A DNA stretch of 64,000 nucleotides, taken from NCBI GenBank assembly GCA_008711295.1, contig VUYV01000015.1:5505850-5569849 (forward strand). The letters are read 5' to 3'. The notes below the pieces were generated by a model. That model was given only the letters and a program-made list of their open reading frames with translations, made no database searches and was not told where the DNA came from. The stretch is from Anarhynchus alexandrinus (taxonomy: Eukaryota; Chordata; Aves; Charadriiformes; Charadriidae). Of this stretch, positions 34,701-49,064 are shown in pieces. Position 1 is the first letter of the stretch. Each line of letters begins with the position of its first letter. The position numbers were made by a program, and so were the translations under genes.

Positions 34701-37700
34701 AGACTGTTGTATTATTCAAAGTCACCAGAAGGCACCATTACAGTTAATCTGACAGTCTGTTGAACTGTATGAATAGGCAGTTAGATCTGGAATAAATGTC
34801 TGTTTGTTGTGTAATTCTTTTTTACATGCAATGAATATCGCCAGAAAAGTCTGTTTTGTCCAAGTCTCTCTTTGACAGAATCATTTATTAGATGCAAAGC
34901 TGCTGCCTGAAGGTTATTATGCATACAAAACAAATAAAATAATTGCATATTGTCAAATTACGGCAATATGAAAGGATCTGGAAATGTAAAAGCAGGCTGA
35001 GAAAAATGTATAAGTGACCAAAACTATGGGACTTGCTGGAGTTCAGCTGTTTAAGAGAACTGGAAAATACAAACTCTCCACAACACTGAAGGTATTCAAG
35101 CAGCTTTTCAAATTACTTTTCAAGGATGCTGAAGCTAAACAGAGAGAAAGAAAAATACTCTCTGTGTCACATAAAGGCTATTTAAATGTATAACTCTCAG
35201 GGTGGCAATCACAGTTAAGGGTGGGAAGAAGAGGGATGAGAAGCTCACCCAGGCCTGCTTAACATTACCTGAAAATGTTAAACATCTTTAAAAACAGTGA
35301 AGCCCTGCTGATACCAAGTAAGGACAGTGCCCCTGACTGAGACCTGAGTGACAGATTAAATACTAGTTAGTTTTTCCAGAAAAATCTCTTTAATGCCTGT
35401 TTTTCCAAATGAATGTTTCTGTACCCATTGATCTACTGGTGAAAATCCCTGTGTTTATGCTTCAGTGGTGTAAACTAAAAATTGCTACCATGCCAGCACG
35501 GTTTTAACCTGTGCCAGTTACTGCTTTTCCAGGCAGTGCTCAAGCACAGTTTGCAAAATAGAAAAGGAGAGGTTTTTTCCCAACAGTTATCATGGATGAG
35601 GCTTTTTTTTTTTTTTTTGGTGGGATAGGGCATTTGGAGAAGAGAGTTTAGCCATATGAGTGCAACCTGTTCTGCTTCATAAAGTCCTTGGCTCATTTTA
35701 TTTCCTAGTATTGACACAATTAATGGACAAGGACACTAGAACAAGTGCCAGTACTAGCAGAAAGGGCTGTGGGGAAGAATCTTACCCATTTCTCACCTCA
35801 GCCTTGTGCCTAAACCCGTAACTGACACAACTGAGGAACCTTATATGTTTATATATGATACTGTAATTCCATTAAGAGTTAAGCAACTCTGAGCTAAACA
35901 GCAGCCTGAAGTGAGAACTCGAGGGGAAACTTATCATCCTGATTGTAACCACTCTACAACGTTAGAATACCATGTGAAAAGGGGTTAGTGATCTAATCCA
36001 TATTATAACAACTTCAATCTTTTTAAAAATGTTGGGTATTTGTTCTGGTTTTGACATGTGCTGAAATAATTCCTGCCCTCAAAAATTGTGGTTGTCACAT
36101 GACTAGTGATCGTAGGTGGACAAAGACAATTCTAACCTTTAAGCATAGTGAGGACTGAGAATTTCTTTATGCCAAATACACCAAAGTCAAAATGTTCATT
36201 TGAGCTGTTATGGAAAGGGAAACGAAGTATGGATAATACTGCAGACCCCAAGATTTTATCCTTCCCCAGAAAAAATTGTCTAAAAAGTTGACAAATTCTA
36301 ACTACTTCTGTTTGTCCAGCTCTGAATTACACTTCCAGTTGTTACACTGCTCACTATTACTGCTCACTATTACTAGTATATCTTACATTTGTATTTCCTG
36401 TTGTTTGGGGGAAGTCAAAATAAAAATAATAAAAAGGAATTGGTTTGTATACAAGGAGTGTGTAGGTAGAGATTTTCTAAGGATACGAGTTTCTATCCAA
36501 AGCAGACAGGAGGTTTATGTGGTTGCTCTCAGCCTTCAATGCTTAGCTGAAGCCAGATTATGTTTGGCTCTTGAAAGGCTGTATCATTTGTTTGTGGCAT
36601 ACAATACACCTCTGTCGGAGGGCTCTTATTTGGGGAACTGTAATCTGAGCACATCAGCAAATCAGCACAATTGGAGTATTAAAACACAAAAATAAATGTA
36701 AGAATGCTTAAAAGAAGGATGGGAGACCAAATAGTAGAAAATGAGAGGGTGGACTGCAAAGAGACAAACACTGCATCAGAGGGGAAGGTGCATCATAGCA
36801 TGTGGGGGCAAATAGGTACAAAGAACTGAGAAGCAAGGTTGGACTCTGGGAACAGCATTTGGGTACGAATGACAGATTGAGTGAAAACAAAATTTGGCAG
36901 AGCTTTCTGGACCACATTCTTTTCTCTCATCAGCGTGCTTGGATCTGTAGTGAGTAGTACTGCTCTTTGGAGTATCTGAGCTACTGCATCTACTACCCCA
37001 GTGAGCCAAGATCCTTCTGAAATAAGGAAGAAGACTAAACTTTTCTCCCTACACTCATACAAACCAACAGCTTAACTGAAATCTTCAAAAATAAGAGCTT
37101 CCAAAAAATGTCGAGATGAGATGAGAAAACCAAAGAAATAAAGGTTCCTAGGTTTACGTCTGATTCTTGCCTTAGGTTGTCTCACAAGAAGTCTTATCTC
37201 AAAATCTTGGCTCCCATGCACTCCAGAGGAGCCTCTCTGTGCGTCAGATGCAGCTGCTGATCCTGGTCTGTTGTCCACAAAGACAGGCTGCATCATGGAG
37301 GAAAAGAAAGGCCAGAGCTGCTACTCCTTAAACTGCAAGTGCCTGAGATAAGACATTTTATGATGGATTGTGATCGTCTGGTTAAAGCCCTTCCCCTTGC
37401 CAGGACAGCTTCCTTCACTGCACCAATAAGCCATCCTTTCTCTTATATAAACTACCATGACTTAGGGTGATGGAAAGCAGGTTCACCAGAAGTCTGAGAG
37501 GTGAAAATGGAGACAGAGCAACATGAGGGAGACAACATGCAGGAAGGAGAAAGACACAATCAGAATGGCCTGGGTAAAACAAGGTCCTGCAGCACAGCTG
37601 TGCAGGCGGGAAAGCAGTACAGTGTTGTTGCAGGTGGTCCATGCAGAAAATCAAAATTCATAACAGAGAACCCACTCAACCAGCTAAAACAAGTAGTATA

Positions 37701-38939
37701 TGAGTGCAAAAAACCTGCTCTCAAACACAGTTGAAAACACAACTTTGATAATGGATTCTGACATGGCAAGGGATTAACGATGGAAAAAAAGGGAGGATGG
37801 TGAGTCAGGAAGCTCTATTTGCAGCAAACAGTGAAGGAGAGTGGAGAAAGGGTCTTAGTTATGTTCTTTCATATGCTGAAACAGTGTCCTTGCATAGCCT
37901 CATGCATGGTCTGTGAATAGCTACACATTCCAGGCATTTGAAAATACAGTCATAATCCCCCATCTACTATAACAAAAGGTGCTTAATAAGCACCTTACTT
38001 GGGTAAATGGGGTATGAATATGTGATGCAGCTGTTGTTATAGTAACTGCATGTTTACGTAGTGTTTCCATTTAACAAACATGAGATAAATTATCCTTCTT
38101 TCAAGAGTAGACAATTACAAGAGCTTTTAGAGATGAACTGTGCATTTATAGTTTCTGAGTTTAGATGTAATCTAATGTGTTTTGCATCTGTATTTCCTTA
38201 TCATAATTTGAACAAGTTCTCTGACTAAAATTATACAGAAACGGGACCCTTCCTAGGTCTGATAGGATCAGGATGTCTATTATTACTGCCCAATTACTCC
38301 TACAAATAGTCTCTCTCCCCATGAAGAAGTAGCACAGACCAGTGATGAAAGAAAAAATAGTGACCTCATGTTGTTCGCAAAAATGTCACTTCTCAGTTAA
38401 GCATTTGCAAAACTTGGCAAAAATACCCAGCAATCAGAGTATTCCACTGCACAACCAAAACTTTGTAATTATTATGTTATTTACCATTGAATGAACATAC
38501 ACACAAACATAAACATGAAAATTCCATATGAAACTGATAGCAAGAAAAGGTATAGAAAGTATTAATTAAAGTGGTAGTTATTTAGAAAACATGGAGTTCA
38601 TGATCCAGAAAAATTATAACCCTGGTTACAGAACTGTACTGATTCAGTGATGGTGGGAAATAGAACTCAAAATCATGAAACAAAAATGTAACAAATACAA
38701 AGACATGGCAAAATAAATATTACTTTGTTCAAGATCATCACTGCAGAGAATGAGATGCCTGCATCACATGAGGCTGATTATTAGCTTCATAATCTACCTG
38801 AAATAAAAACACTTAAACTCTACATACTAAGATAAATTGTAAGCAGGAATATTTGACTATTTGACTGAAATAAATAATAAAGAAATAAATAATCACTTTT
38901 AAGAAAACTTTTAATTCTAGGAAAACTTAGAGTTCTTAA
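34701..38939. other. Intergenic stretch, no gene seen
   Basis: AT-rich, with a 16-base T-run at 35603-35618 and a two-copy 13-bp tandem repeat (CTGCTCACTATTA) near 36348-36373. The longest frame, 139 codons at 36276-36695, has no recognisable domain and shows no splice or family evidence. A weak CTCF-like match lies at 34722-34735. Confidence 0.65.
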
Positions 38940-39960
38940 GGTACTGATATTCATAAAGGATAAGCTGAATAGTCCTAGTAATCATAGGCCAGTTACCCAG
39001 ACATCAAACTCAGACAATATAATGGAAAAGTCAATATGATTTTCCATTAATAGACAAACAGAAAAAGAAGACTGTAATCGATGCCAGTCAATGTGGTTTT
39101 ATGGAAAATAGGTTTTGTCAAATTTAGATTTCATTATTTGATAAGATTAAAAATTTGGTTGATAAAGGTAGTTGTGTATATGTAATACATGTAGACTTTC
39201 GTGTGGTATTTGACTTGTGTCAGACAAGGAGATGATTTAAAAAAAAATTACAAATATCTATAGGTCACATGTTAAACGGGTTTTGAATTTTCTAATCAAA
39301 AACTTTTAGGTGTTTTTTAACAGAAAATCATGACTGGGTGGGCCAACACTCAATACACGTGTTTCCTGTTCATTGCCTGAAAATGGAATTGCCACAGAAA
39401 AAAACTTCTAGTGAAGGTGGGATAGCACATAAGCGCCAGGCTAGCAAGTAGAATGATCAGAGTTGGTTAATTAGTGAGGGGCATTTGAGTTAGATACCAG
39501 TAGGAACAGTCAAAACCAAACTCCTGTCCCTAGCTTCACCTGCCAGCTTGTGGCAAAAATTCCTAACAGTAGTGAAGTGGAGTAATAAGCAGATAAATGG
39601 TAATTATACGACCTCTGTATGTGACCATATTGAAACCGGTGATGGAATATTGCATGGACTTCTTGTGCTTATACCTTACAGAGGAAGTTATAAACTGGTC
39701 ATGAAATGAAAAAGGAACAAACCATTTTGAGATCTACCAAACGTGCCTTACAATGGAAAGTGTGAGTTTAGATGACCTACTTTATCAAAATAAGATTGAG
39801 AAAGATGACATCTACAATTTGTGAGCCTGTCAAGAAAGCATAGTGCATAACAGGAGACTTGCTTAGTCAGACCCGTAACAAGAAACAGTGGCTAGAAGAA
39901 AAAAATGGGGAATTTCACTTTAAAAATTGTGACTAATTTCCATCTTAAAGGGTAATGATG
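38940..39960 (+). mobile_element. Ancient CR1-like LINE remnant (reverse transcriptase region)
   Basis: Despite many stops, the plus strand keeps the order of CR1 reverse transcriptase landmarks: AATCATAGGCCAGTTACCCA (the NYRPVS region) near 38980, CAGTCAATGTGGTTTTATGG (QHGF region) near 39090, and GTAGACTTTCGTGTGGTATTTGAC (the YLDFSKAFD palm motif) near 39190. Further on, a diverged C-terminal and tail-like region reaches about 39960. Divergence is far higher than in the other CR1 copies, so the insertion is old. Confidence 0.7.
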
Positions 39961-42900
39961 ATCAATAATCATTAGTGATCAATGTGATTGACATGGAATG
40001 AATAGGTCAGAGACAGACAGAAAGTAAGATGAAATGATCCATAGTTAAACATTGAGGGGTTTGGCTTGATTTGAACTAGAATTTGTCATAGCATTCCATT
40101 ATTTGAACATCACAGAAATAGCATGCTATAAGAATCTCAATATACATCTTAAAATTAACATGCCTCTAGCAACTGCATTTTATTTGTAATACTGACTCTT
40201 TTCTGAATCATATGGCAAGAAATCCTACTTCCTGTTGTACTTTGCATAAGGCTGTTTGTCTCTAGTTAAATCACAACCATTAATCCCTTTGCCAGATTTA
40301 TCAAATATGACATAAAAGGAAAAATGTAGAATCAAAGGTTAATTTAATGTTACAGAGATTTTCAATGGTGATTTAGTATTAATGATGGCAGTTTATGAAC
40401 CATGTTTAATTAAATGAATGTGGGAGATAGAAATTGCTCTTGTATTTAGCTTTATTTAAGATTATAGCCTCTAAAGCTTGCAAGAGGTTATGAATAAACT
40501 TTCTTCTGGTCTCTAGTAAGGGCTGTATTTAGCTGACATTGAACATAACTTCTATAGAGTCTATCAGCAGATTAAACCTGATCTTCACATAGCTTAAAAG
40601 TGGTGTGGCTTCACTGAAATATTCTGTATTGAAGGAACTACAGCGAATGATTTCAGCTTCAGATCTGGTCCATTTGTTTCTGTGTGGGGTGTGGAGAAAG
40701 GGTAACCTTTATTCACTTGCGCCACACATTGCACACAAAGATGATGCTCAGGCCATTGGAACAGCGAGGTAACTACATTCCTTGAGAGGAAATGCTAAAA
40801 ATACGTTTGCAAGAATGCAACTCCTGACGCTCCAGTAACATTGGAGTGGTTGCTTCCAAAGAGTTGCATTTAGAATCTGGTCTCACAGGGGCAGTGATTT
40901 AAACATTGCATTTTAGCACTGTATGACACATCTTTGTAGAACCGTACCATTGCAAGATCACAATACAGAAAACTACTGCGATAAAAATTGTATACAACAT
41001 ACATACTGAAGCGGTGATTAACCAAAATAAAAAAGGTTGAATTGAAAAGATTAAGGCTATGCTCTCTTCAACTTTTACTTGCTTGGTTAACCAGGAAGGA
41101 ATCATCATTATGAGATATATTCTGTGAATATGCATCACCATCTTGTATTTCCTCTTTTTTGATTTTTGTGTCACTGATACCATGCACAGTTTCTTAACTC
41201 TGCAATCATTTTGGTGGCATTAAACTATACACATACATAAGAAGGGTATTGATCTGTCACCGCAGTCCTGTACTGCTGTTTTTCCACTCCCAACAGATCT
41301 AATGTCACAGTCTCTCTGTTTCTGAAAAATTCTGTTCAACTATAGGTCCACTGTAAGGAATACAAACGCTCATGTGTAGAAAGATGTCTGCTTAATGATG
41401 TCAGATACCTGGGCTGCTCAGTTCCCCAAACTCCCATTTGCTCCTGAGCTCCAGACAGTCTGCATTATCTTGTACCTCTATTTGCAGCTGGGTACATATG
41501 TATTTCCATATGGCTATTTAAAGGCTCTTCTCTGACACCTCCCTTCCAGATCTCATTTTAAGCATGATACAGAATTTAAATAGAATATGAAGTATTCAGA
41601 ATACTTCAAAACGAAACATTCAAAACAGACATTGTGGTGAAAGTGAGAAGGTGACCTATACAGTGAGATTATTGCTGTTTTCACTCCAAAATAAGTAACT
41701 TAGACTTTTTATTCCACAGAGCTTGTCCAAATTTTTGATTCCTTATTTTAAATTATTCATTACATATATAAAAATAAATTAAATTTTCCATTACATATAG
41801 ACATATATTAATACAAAGAGTAACATTTGTAGTATTCTACAATCTAGTGTGCTTCTAGTAGATAATTGAAAAATTGTTACAACTTAGACATCACACAATT
41901 CCACTGATACCATCATTGTATACCTTCTGTTTCAGACTGTTGGGTAAAGAAGAGTTGTTACTCTGGCAAGTAACAATTCTTAATTTAGTAAGAATTTAGT
42001 TAATTTGCTGGAAGGCCTTGGAGAATTCCTTTGAAGGTTCTGCTTCTGCTTGCCTTGGGACAAAATTGATGTGACTGATACTTCCCTGCACAACAGAGGT
42101 GTCGTGATCTTACGTTTATGCTTTGAGGCCCTAATATGAAAAGAATCAGGAATAATTTAGGCATCTGAGGGGAAAAAACACTAACAAAGAAACAAAAGGA
42201 ATACTGCAGTACACAGATTAAAGCACAGAAATGCTATGTGATCTAATCACAACGGAGTCTTTACATATTGTTTTATTTCTTTAAATTCAGTTACTGAATA
42301 TTGATTTTTTTTATTATTTTTAAGCAACTGAGATTTCTCTCTCCAGCTATGCTGCCTGCTATGTTATCTCTATAGAGGGATTAATAAAGAAGAACTTTTT
42401 GTTGATGTCATATTTAGTGGTGCAAACATGTAATCTGGGAGACAATATAATACCTTCTGGAAATAAAGCTCGTATATATGCTAAAGAATGCAGGTGATTT
42501 GCAGTTTCTCATAACTGATTTCCAGCCTGCTTACATTGCAGTACACGTGGCACCATGGGAAGTTTCTCCTCCAGCAAGGCATACCCAAGAGCTCTATCTG
42601 CAAGAGAACATCCATCTCTCCTGTCAGACTGAGGATGTCACTCTTTGATAGTGCCGAAAGGAGAGCTGTAGTCAGTACCCAAGGAAAGTAACCACCCTAT
42701 AACTGTATAGCTCTTGATACCAGTCTTGCTACTTGTGATGGGGGTCTTTCCAGTGAATGGTCTGCGTGTTGTGCAGCTGACAGGCGAGTGCTTGTTGGCT
42801 CAACACCAGAAACACTAATGCTTACTGACAGTCCAGCCCTGCAGAGTCCACACGCTCTGCTGGCTCCAGGGCTGGATTTCACATGTGAGGAGACCATACA

Positions 42901-45900
42901 ACAAAATTATGTTCTTCCCTTCAACAGTAATTGTCTTCTCTTTCATTTTCAAATACATACACACAGCGTAAAGTGATCAGCTGTTCAAATTTGGTATCTT
43001 TTTGACAGATGAACAGAGAAATGAGAAGAAAAAGTTGAAGTTGTGGGTCAACATTTCACCATGATGTATGAACACAGAGAAAAAGGAACTCCTTGCAACT
43101 CAACTTTAGCTCCCAACTCAGTCACTTGCCTAGTTGTCACTAACCTACATGGATGTTTCCAGAAATACTTTTTCTTATGAAACAAGAAAAGAATCAGCAC
43201 AGAGATTCTTAGGGCTGGGACTGAAAATTGAGGTTTTTAACCTTGACATCTATGGTCATTTGTTGACACAATTCTGTTTCTCATAACCAGATTCATCCTT
43301 ACATGGATAACCTCATTGGGACAAATTGGAACAGTAATCTAAATAAATGGGAGAAGTGGTATAACTTGTACCATCTTTTAGATTATCAGCCTATTGTTGA
43401 CCAACTAAAGTCTGCAAATTCTGACTCAGGCACTTACCAATACTATGGGATATTGAAAACAAACTTTGTTATGAGTCACATCAGTGTTGCTTTTTCCAGT
43501 GTTGGTCATACTCTGCATAACACTTAAAGCCCTTCGATGTCACTTCTGAGTTTAACCTACTACGATATCTGTATTCCTAAACAAAGATTAATTTAAGATG
43601 GTGAGTGAAGAATTAACTGAAAATAGGTTATGAGATTTCTGATTACATACTCTCTGTTTTCTGTTCTTACTTATTTTACATTTTTCTACCATGGGTGCTT
43701 TATAAATACTTCTTCATTTATGTAGGTAAATGTCTGCTCATCTTTGTTGTCTATGTCTGAAATGATCTCTGCACTTTTTGTGAGAGGTGACTACAACTGA
43801 AGACAATCGTTCAAGGTAGGGAGTCAGTATTATGACATTGATTTAAACAGTAGCCTTTGTGGACTGGAATAACCACAAATCAGTAGAAGGTTGATGAAAA
43901 ATCTGGAGAAATTTCAGCAAATATATGTAATTTATCACATTTTCTAGCTTTGAACATTTTTAAAGAAAGACTAGAAACTGGGTGCACATGAATATTTTTC
44001 TCATAGCTGTAAAATCCAAAATGATTCAGTCTGCTGTGGTCACTGAAAGCAGTGGGGGGGAGATTGCCCCAGCGCTGAAGTGCTCCCTCCAGAGACAAGA
44101 GTAAGAAGCAGAGACACATCCCTCGGGGAAGACAGTATTGCTTTTGCCTCTTCCTTCACTCCAGCTCTTCTCTGGATTAAACAGAAATCTCATTTCCAGT
44201 GCCGTCAAACTGACACCTTTCATGAGTGTTCACTTCTCTGTAATAAAAATATCAGAGTAGTTACAAAATACAATAAAATAGAAACATTTTCTGAAGTCGC
44301 ACGGTAGTTAAAATAAGCTGGAGGGCTTCAAGCACTGTATCTTTACTCTAGATATTGTGTTTATTAGTTAACTAATAAACATGGTCAGTTTGTAATACAG
44401 CTTTTGACAGAACTTGGGCATTTTTTTCAGAAGTTATTTACCTGTTACCAAACGGTGGTCTCCTACGAAAAGAAGTTTCTTTGTGTTCTGTTGGAAATAA
44501 GGGAGGGAGGAGGGGTGTTAGAAGATTATTAATAAACCCTGGTCCTCTGAAAAGCCCTGGGTGCTTTGCTCAGAGGAATTTGGCAGATCACAAATCTTAA
44601 GGAGTAGACATAAATCAGATTGTTAAAAGAATTCATATCACAACAGCAGAAATGTTGTAGTCTGCAACTCCTACTTCGACAAATCCATAAAAAGATCTCC
44701 TTTATACAGGAAATTTGCACCAACGTAATCCAGGGTCTAATTATAAACCAATATAGCTATATTGATCCAAACTCTTCCATTCATTTTGACAGAATCAGTT
44801 TTTTATTTGTTTCTCTGTTCCAATTTGAAACAGATTAACAAAGTAAAACACTTCTAAATCAAATGACAGGACTAAACAGAGGCTGATGTCAATTTAACAG
44901 TATTAATATATAAATAAACTTAAGTAATTTGGTTTTTTTGCAGAAATTTTCATATTTCTCAGCTCTACTGAGGTTATATCATTGTCTTTTCCTCCTTTAT
45001 TTATTAAGTGGATATGTTAAAAAAGCAAACCAAAAAAAATTTCATCACTTAAATATTTTCTTATACAACACTGGCAAACTGATTAAAATTAAAGAAAAAA
45101 AATGGTAGACTATTTTATCTAAAAAGACACCTTTATTTCAATAACATTTTTATTCAGTTTACAAGTACAAAAGCATTTCTCTTCATATTTCCTGCTGAAT
45201 AAACTATAGTTACTATGCTTTACATTTGCCTTTGCCCCAGAAGTATTTGACAATTCAATTTCCAAAGTGTATTGCTAGAAGATGACTGAGTCAAGAACCA
45301 AACTTGCATTCCTAGATATTTATTTTGGTATTTAGCCAAACATCCAGGCTCTCTAAATATAGAGAAACGCTTCTGCTAGATCAAACCTGGTGCTCATCTA
45401 AATCATTAACTTCTCTGAAGGTGCCCCATGTCAGCTGGTTGCAATTCTAAATGTACTTCTCTACTGCAACATGCTCTGTTGGATGTTATTTTGAAATCTC
45501 TCGGTTTCATCTCCAGTGGAACTAAGAGTTAAGGAACTTCACAGAGAAATGATAAACAGAACCTTAAAGATACTGACATTATCAGTTTTGAACTACATTT
45601 AATGATCAGCTTTTTCGAAAAGCTCTTGTTTTTGCTTAATGAAATGGAGTCAGCACTCCACTCCAATATGTATTATCAACCTATGTAATATTTTGTATCA
45701 TGGTTCCTTCCACAGTAAAGTCCTAATGGCATGAACAGACCTTTCAGATATAAATTTTTTGTATACTTTTTGGAATTTAACACGATAGTTTGCTCAGTGA
45801 GGTACCCTCTGTTTGGACAATGACTGTATATAGCTTTCAGCCATTTTTTCAACTCATTCCTTAAGTAGCCTAACATTTTAAGTGGTTTTTGCTTTAAAAA

Positions 45901-47234
45901 TCTGAAAAATAATTTGATGATGAAACCAGTGGTTTAATGAACTGCGCAATGTGAGGACCATAGTTTTTCTGGGTGCTATATTTTTTTCCATCTTTTTTTC
46001 TCAGTGGTTACAGTTGAAGCAGAAACCAGTAAGCAAATTGTTCATTCTGTTCCACATTATCTTGTCCAATTGTGTGTGTCTGCATCAGTGACTATGTCAG
46101 CAATATTATCATTGTCTTTTAATTTTGTCCTTATTAGCTTCATAGGAACATGATTTTGTAGAGAAGAGAAAATGAAAGTCTCCTTTGCCTTAAATGTTTA
46201 GTCATTAGTGTGTTTCAGTGATTTAACCATTATCAGGGACTATCAGTTTGCCTGTAAAGGGACTCATTATTTCACCATAAAGGGATGTCTGGTTTTCTCA
46301 AGATTAGACTTTCTGATAACTATGACATAAGAGTCTTTTGTATATACAGAAGAAAATGAACATCACATTAGTATTTTGTGACTTGATAATTACTGGCAGT
46401 TAAGTTGTACTTTGGGCTCATCTTGCATCCATAGCCAAAAAGGTTGACCACAAGCCAGCTATGCATATTGTTCAATTATTAATTTTATCACTTAGTGTAT
46501 ACTGAGGAGTTTCACTGGATCATGCCTTGTTATTTTTAGTGTGTCTGTCTAAGCATCTGAAGAGCAGTAGCAGTTAATGACTCCAGAGTTTTTTAATTGA
46601 CACTGCAGTAGTTTTAATGCCTGTTTGGCTTTAAATAGCAGTAGATTGACAGAAGCATCTCATACAGAGCACATTTGGATTGTGAGAATTTGGATTGTGA
46701 GAATTTGTTCTGGAAACAACATCTCTTTCTATTCAAGGCGATGCTGATTTCCAACTGCCTGCATATTCAACAAAGATGATCTAGCAGGCATCTTTGACAA
46801 TACCTATGCTAGTAAATAAAATTAATCGGGATCTTTTCTCTGTCCTGAAATCAAGGCACATGCCTGTCTTCCATCCATATGTCAAGCTAAGATCTCGTAT
46901 CTCCTTCCTGAGGCACAGAGTGGTCTGGTCCAGACTATCTTGAGTAACTCAAGTAATAACTGAGCTAATCATTCTACACAGAGGAAGCTATACCAGGCAT
47001 CTTCTGATGATAATGTTCCATGCTTAAGCAGGCAGGATTTGAGATTAGAACCAGCAATACTGTCCTGGTTGCTTGTAAGGACCCATCACCAATAAGGCAG
47101 TGAAAAGTTACACATTCCACAGTGCCAACCAACATGTACAGGAGCCTACTGGTGCCTGAAAGGCAGTTACAGAGACTACAAAGCCAAGCTTTTCTGTTTT
47201 GGGGCAGATGGTAAAACAACATCAAGCAACAACA
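39961..47234. other. Intergenic stretch, no gene seen
   Basis: AT-rich DNA with no convincing exon. Contains a 15-bp tandem repeat (ATTTGGATTGTGAGA, just over two copies) at 46673-46707. Chance frames of 60-94 codons have no recognisable features. Confidence 0.65.
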
Positions 47235-47465
47235 AAGTGTGGCTTAGTGTGTTCAGGTTGGACATGAAGAAAATCATTCTCACTAGCATTTTCCAGAGAT
47301 CTTGTTGAATTTCCATCCTTGGAGGTTTCTGAGATTCAGCTAGACAATGCCACAGCCGGCCTTGTCTAGTGTTGGCAATAGTCCTGCTTCAAGAGGGAGG
47401 TTAGGATCCTGTCAAGAGGGATCCCATGAAATCAACATTTCTGTGATTTGGTGACAGTATTAGGA
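47235..47465 (+). mobile_element. Diverged CR1 3' end fragment
   Basis: Matches the typical CR1 3' segment in plus orientation with many changes: GGTTGGACATGAAGAAAATC, then TTGTTGAATTTCCATCCTTGG, then CTTGTCTAGTGTTGGCAATAG, ending near TTTCTGTGATTTGGTGA, which corresponds to a degraded terminal octamer. Confidence 0.65.
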
Positions 47466-49064
47466 ACCACCTTACACAGCTCAAAAGTGACAATGGATCT
47501 CTAGAAGAGGAACTAGTAGATTCAGGAGTTTAACTGATGTCATCACTAAAATCCTGGTCTTGGTTCAAGGTTCAGGCTTCACCTTTGCTGGTATATGCTG
47601 CTGTATGTTCTGTTTTGATAGGGGGGCTGTGAAAATTTGCCTTCTCCTTCGCTGCTGCATTTTGTGATCGGATACACCTCTTTGGAAGCAAAGAAAATGT
47701 TCCTTTTTCTTTAGAACAGCTGAGGCTGGGCAGACAGAAACTCTGCACATTGGGATCACCTTCTAGAACATGAGGGCTGAAGATGATCCATGTGTGAGAT
47801 TGATCAGCACCTGCAGAGCTATGCACTGTACAGAGAAACTAGTTTGGTGTAACTCTGAATGTCATTGCAAGTTTGTGGACTGAGGGTAAGGCAACAGGAA
47901 GCGATCTGTCCAGCAAGAGGGAGGTTGGGGATTTTCTTTTTATTTTGCCTCACACAGCACACCTGAGTTTTCCTATCTGGTATGTCTTTCTGATCTATCA
48001 CACTAAAACTTAGCTTTAGACATTCAGAGATGTTTTGCTGTGCTGATCTTAAGAAGGCGAACCTATCAGATCCACTTACTTCCATCACGTCATTAAAGGT
48101 ATTGATTTATCTATAGGTAACAGATGTCTTTTTCCTGACGTTCACCCTACAGACAGAGATAGTCTGCTGAAGGTTTATTGCTAGTGACTGAAGGGGAGAG
48201 AAAACAGATGTTCTACCACTGAATACCATTTGATTAGTAAGTGAGCACAATCCATATATTTTTTGGTAGGTAAGTGATATGTACATTGAAAATCTTAGTG
48301 GTAATAAGAGATTTAAAACATTTAGATCTACTGGGAAAGATTACAACTGGAGATGAGGTAGGATAGGGAATTCAAAAAACAGGAAAATAACAATAAATCA
48401 AAAAAAAAGACAGACTTTAATAAACCTTGAAGACAGGATTACGGAGAGGCTGAGAAAGTGGTTAAAAGATGTTAAAGCAAGGTGATAATTCTGCAAATAA
48501 AAATAATAAAGATGTACACAGAAATTATTGTGGAATTGAGGACTAATTCAGAAAAAAATGAGGCTATATTTGTCACATTGGTAATCTTAAATATAAGAAC
48601 AAAAAAAATATGTAGGAGATGGAAACTAGGTCAAGACAAATTATTTCATAACCATGTGGAGATAAACACAAATCGCAGATGAAGACCATGAAAGCAAATT
48701 AGTTTATTATCACTGAGCTAAAAAGAGTATATCAAGGAGAAGTCTTCTGTCAAAGAGGGAAAGAAATTATTGACAGATATAGACAGCCAGGATACGTAAT
48801 GCCATTTTTTAAAAAAGCTTCACTGAAAAAGGCTTCACTGAAAAAAACTTTCAGTAATTTGATTAAATGATAGGAAGCTGTTACATTTCATTACAGCATC
48901 AATGGAATAATATCCAAGGGACAGAAAAAGTTAAATTACTCAATCAAGTCAAATGTGTTTAAGCTATCATGTAAGAAATCTTTCTGTCATTAGGATTGAG
49001 AATGTCTGGATATATAAATACATATATTTTTCTTTATTTAAGAAAATATTTTTTCTTATGTATA
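47466..49064. other. Intergenic stretch, no gene seen
   Basis: AT-rich. Includes a two-copy 15-bp tandem repeat (GCTTCACTGAAAAAG) at 48817-48846. No convincing coding frame. Confidence 0.6.

Noticed and set aside
34722..34735. CTCF-like match TCACCAGAAGGCAC
   Set aside because: 12 of 14 positions, but a mismatch lies in the central core; too weak to report as a site.
36276..36695. 139-codon plus-strand open frame
   Set aside because: No recognisable domain, low-complexity AT-rich context, and no splice or promoter support.
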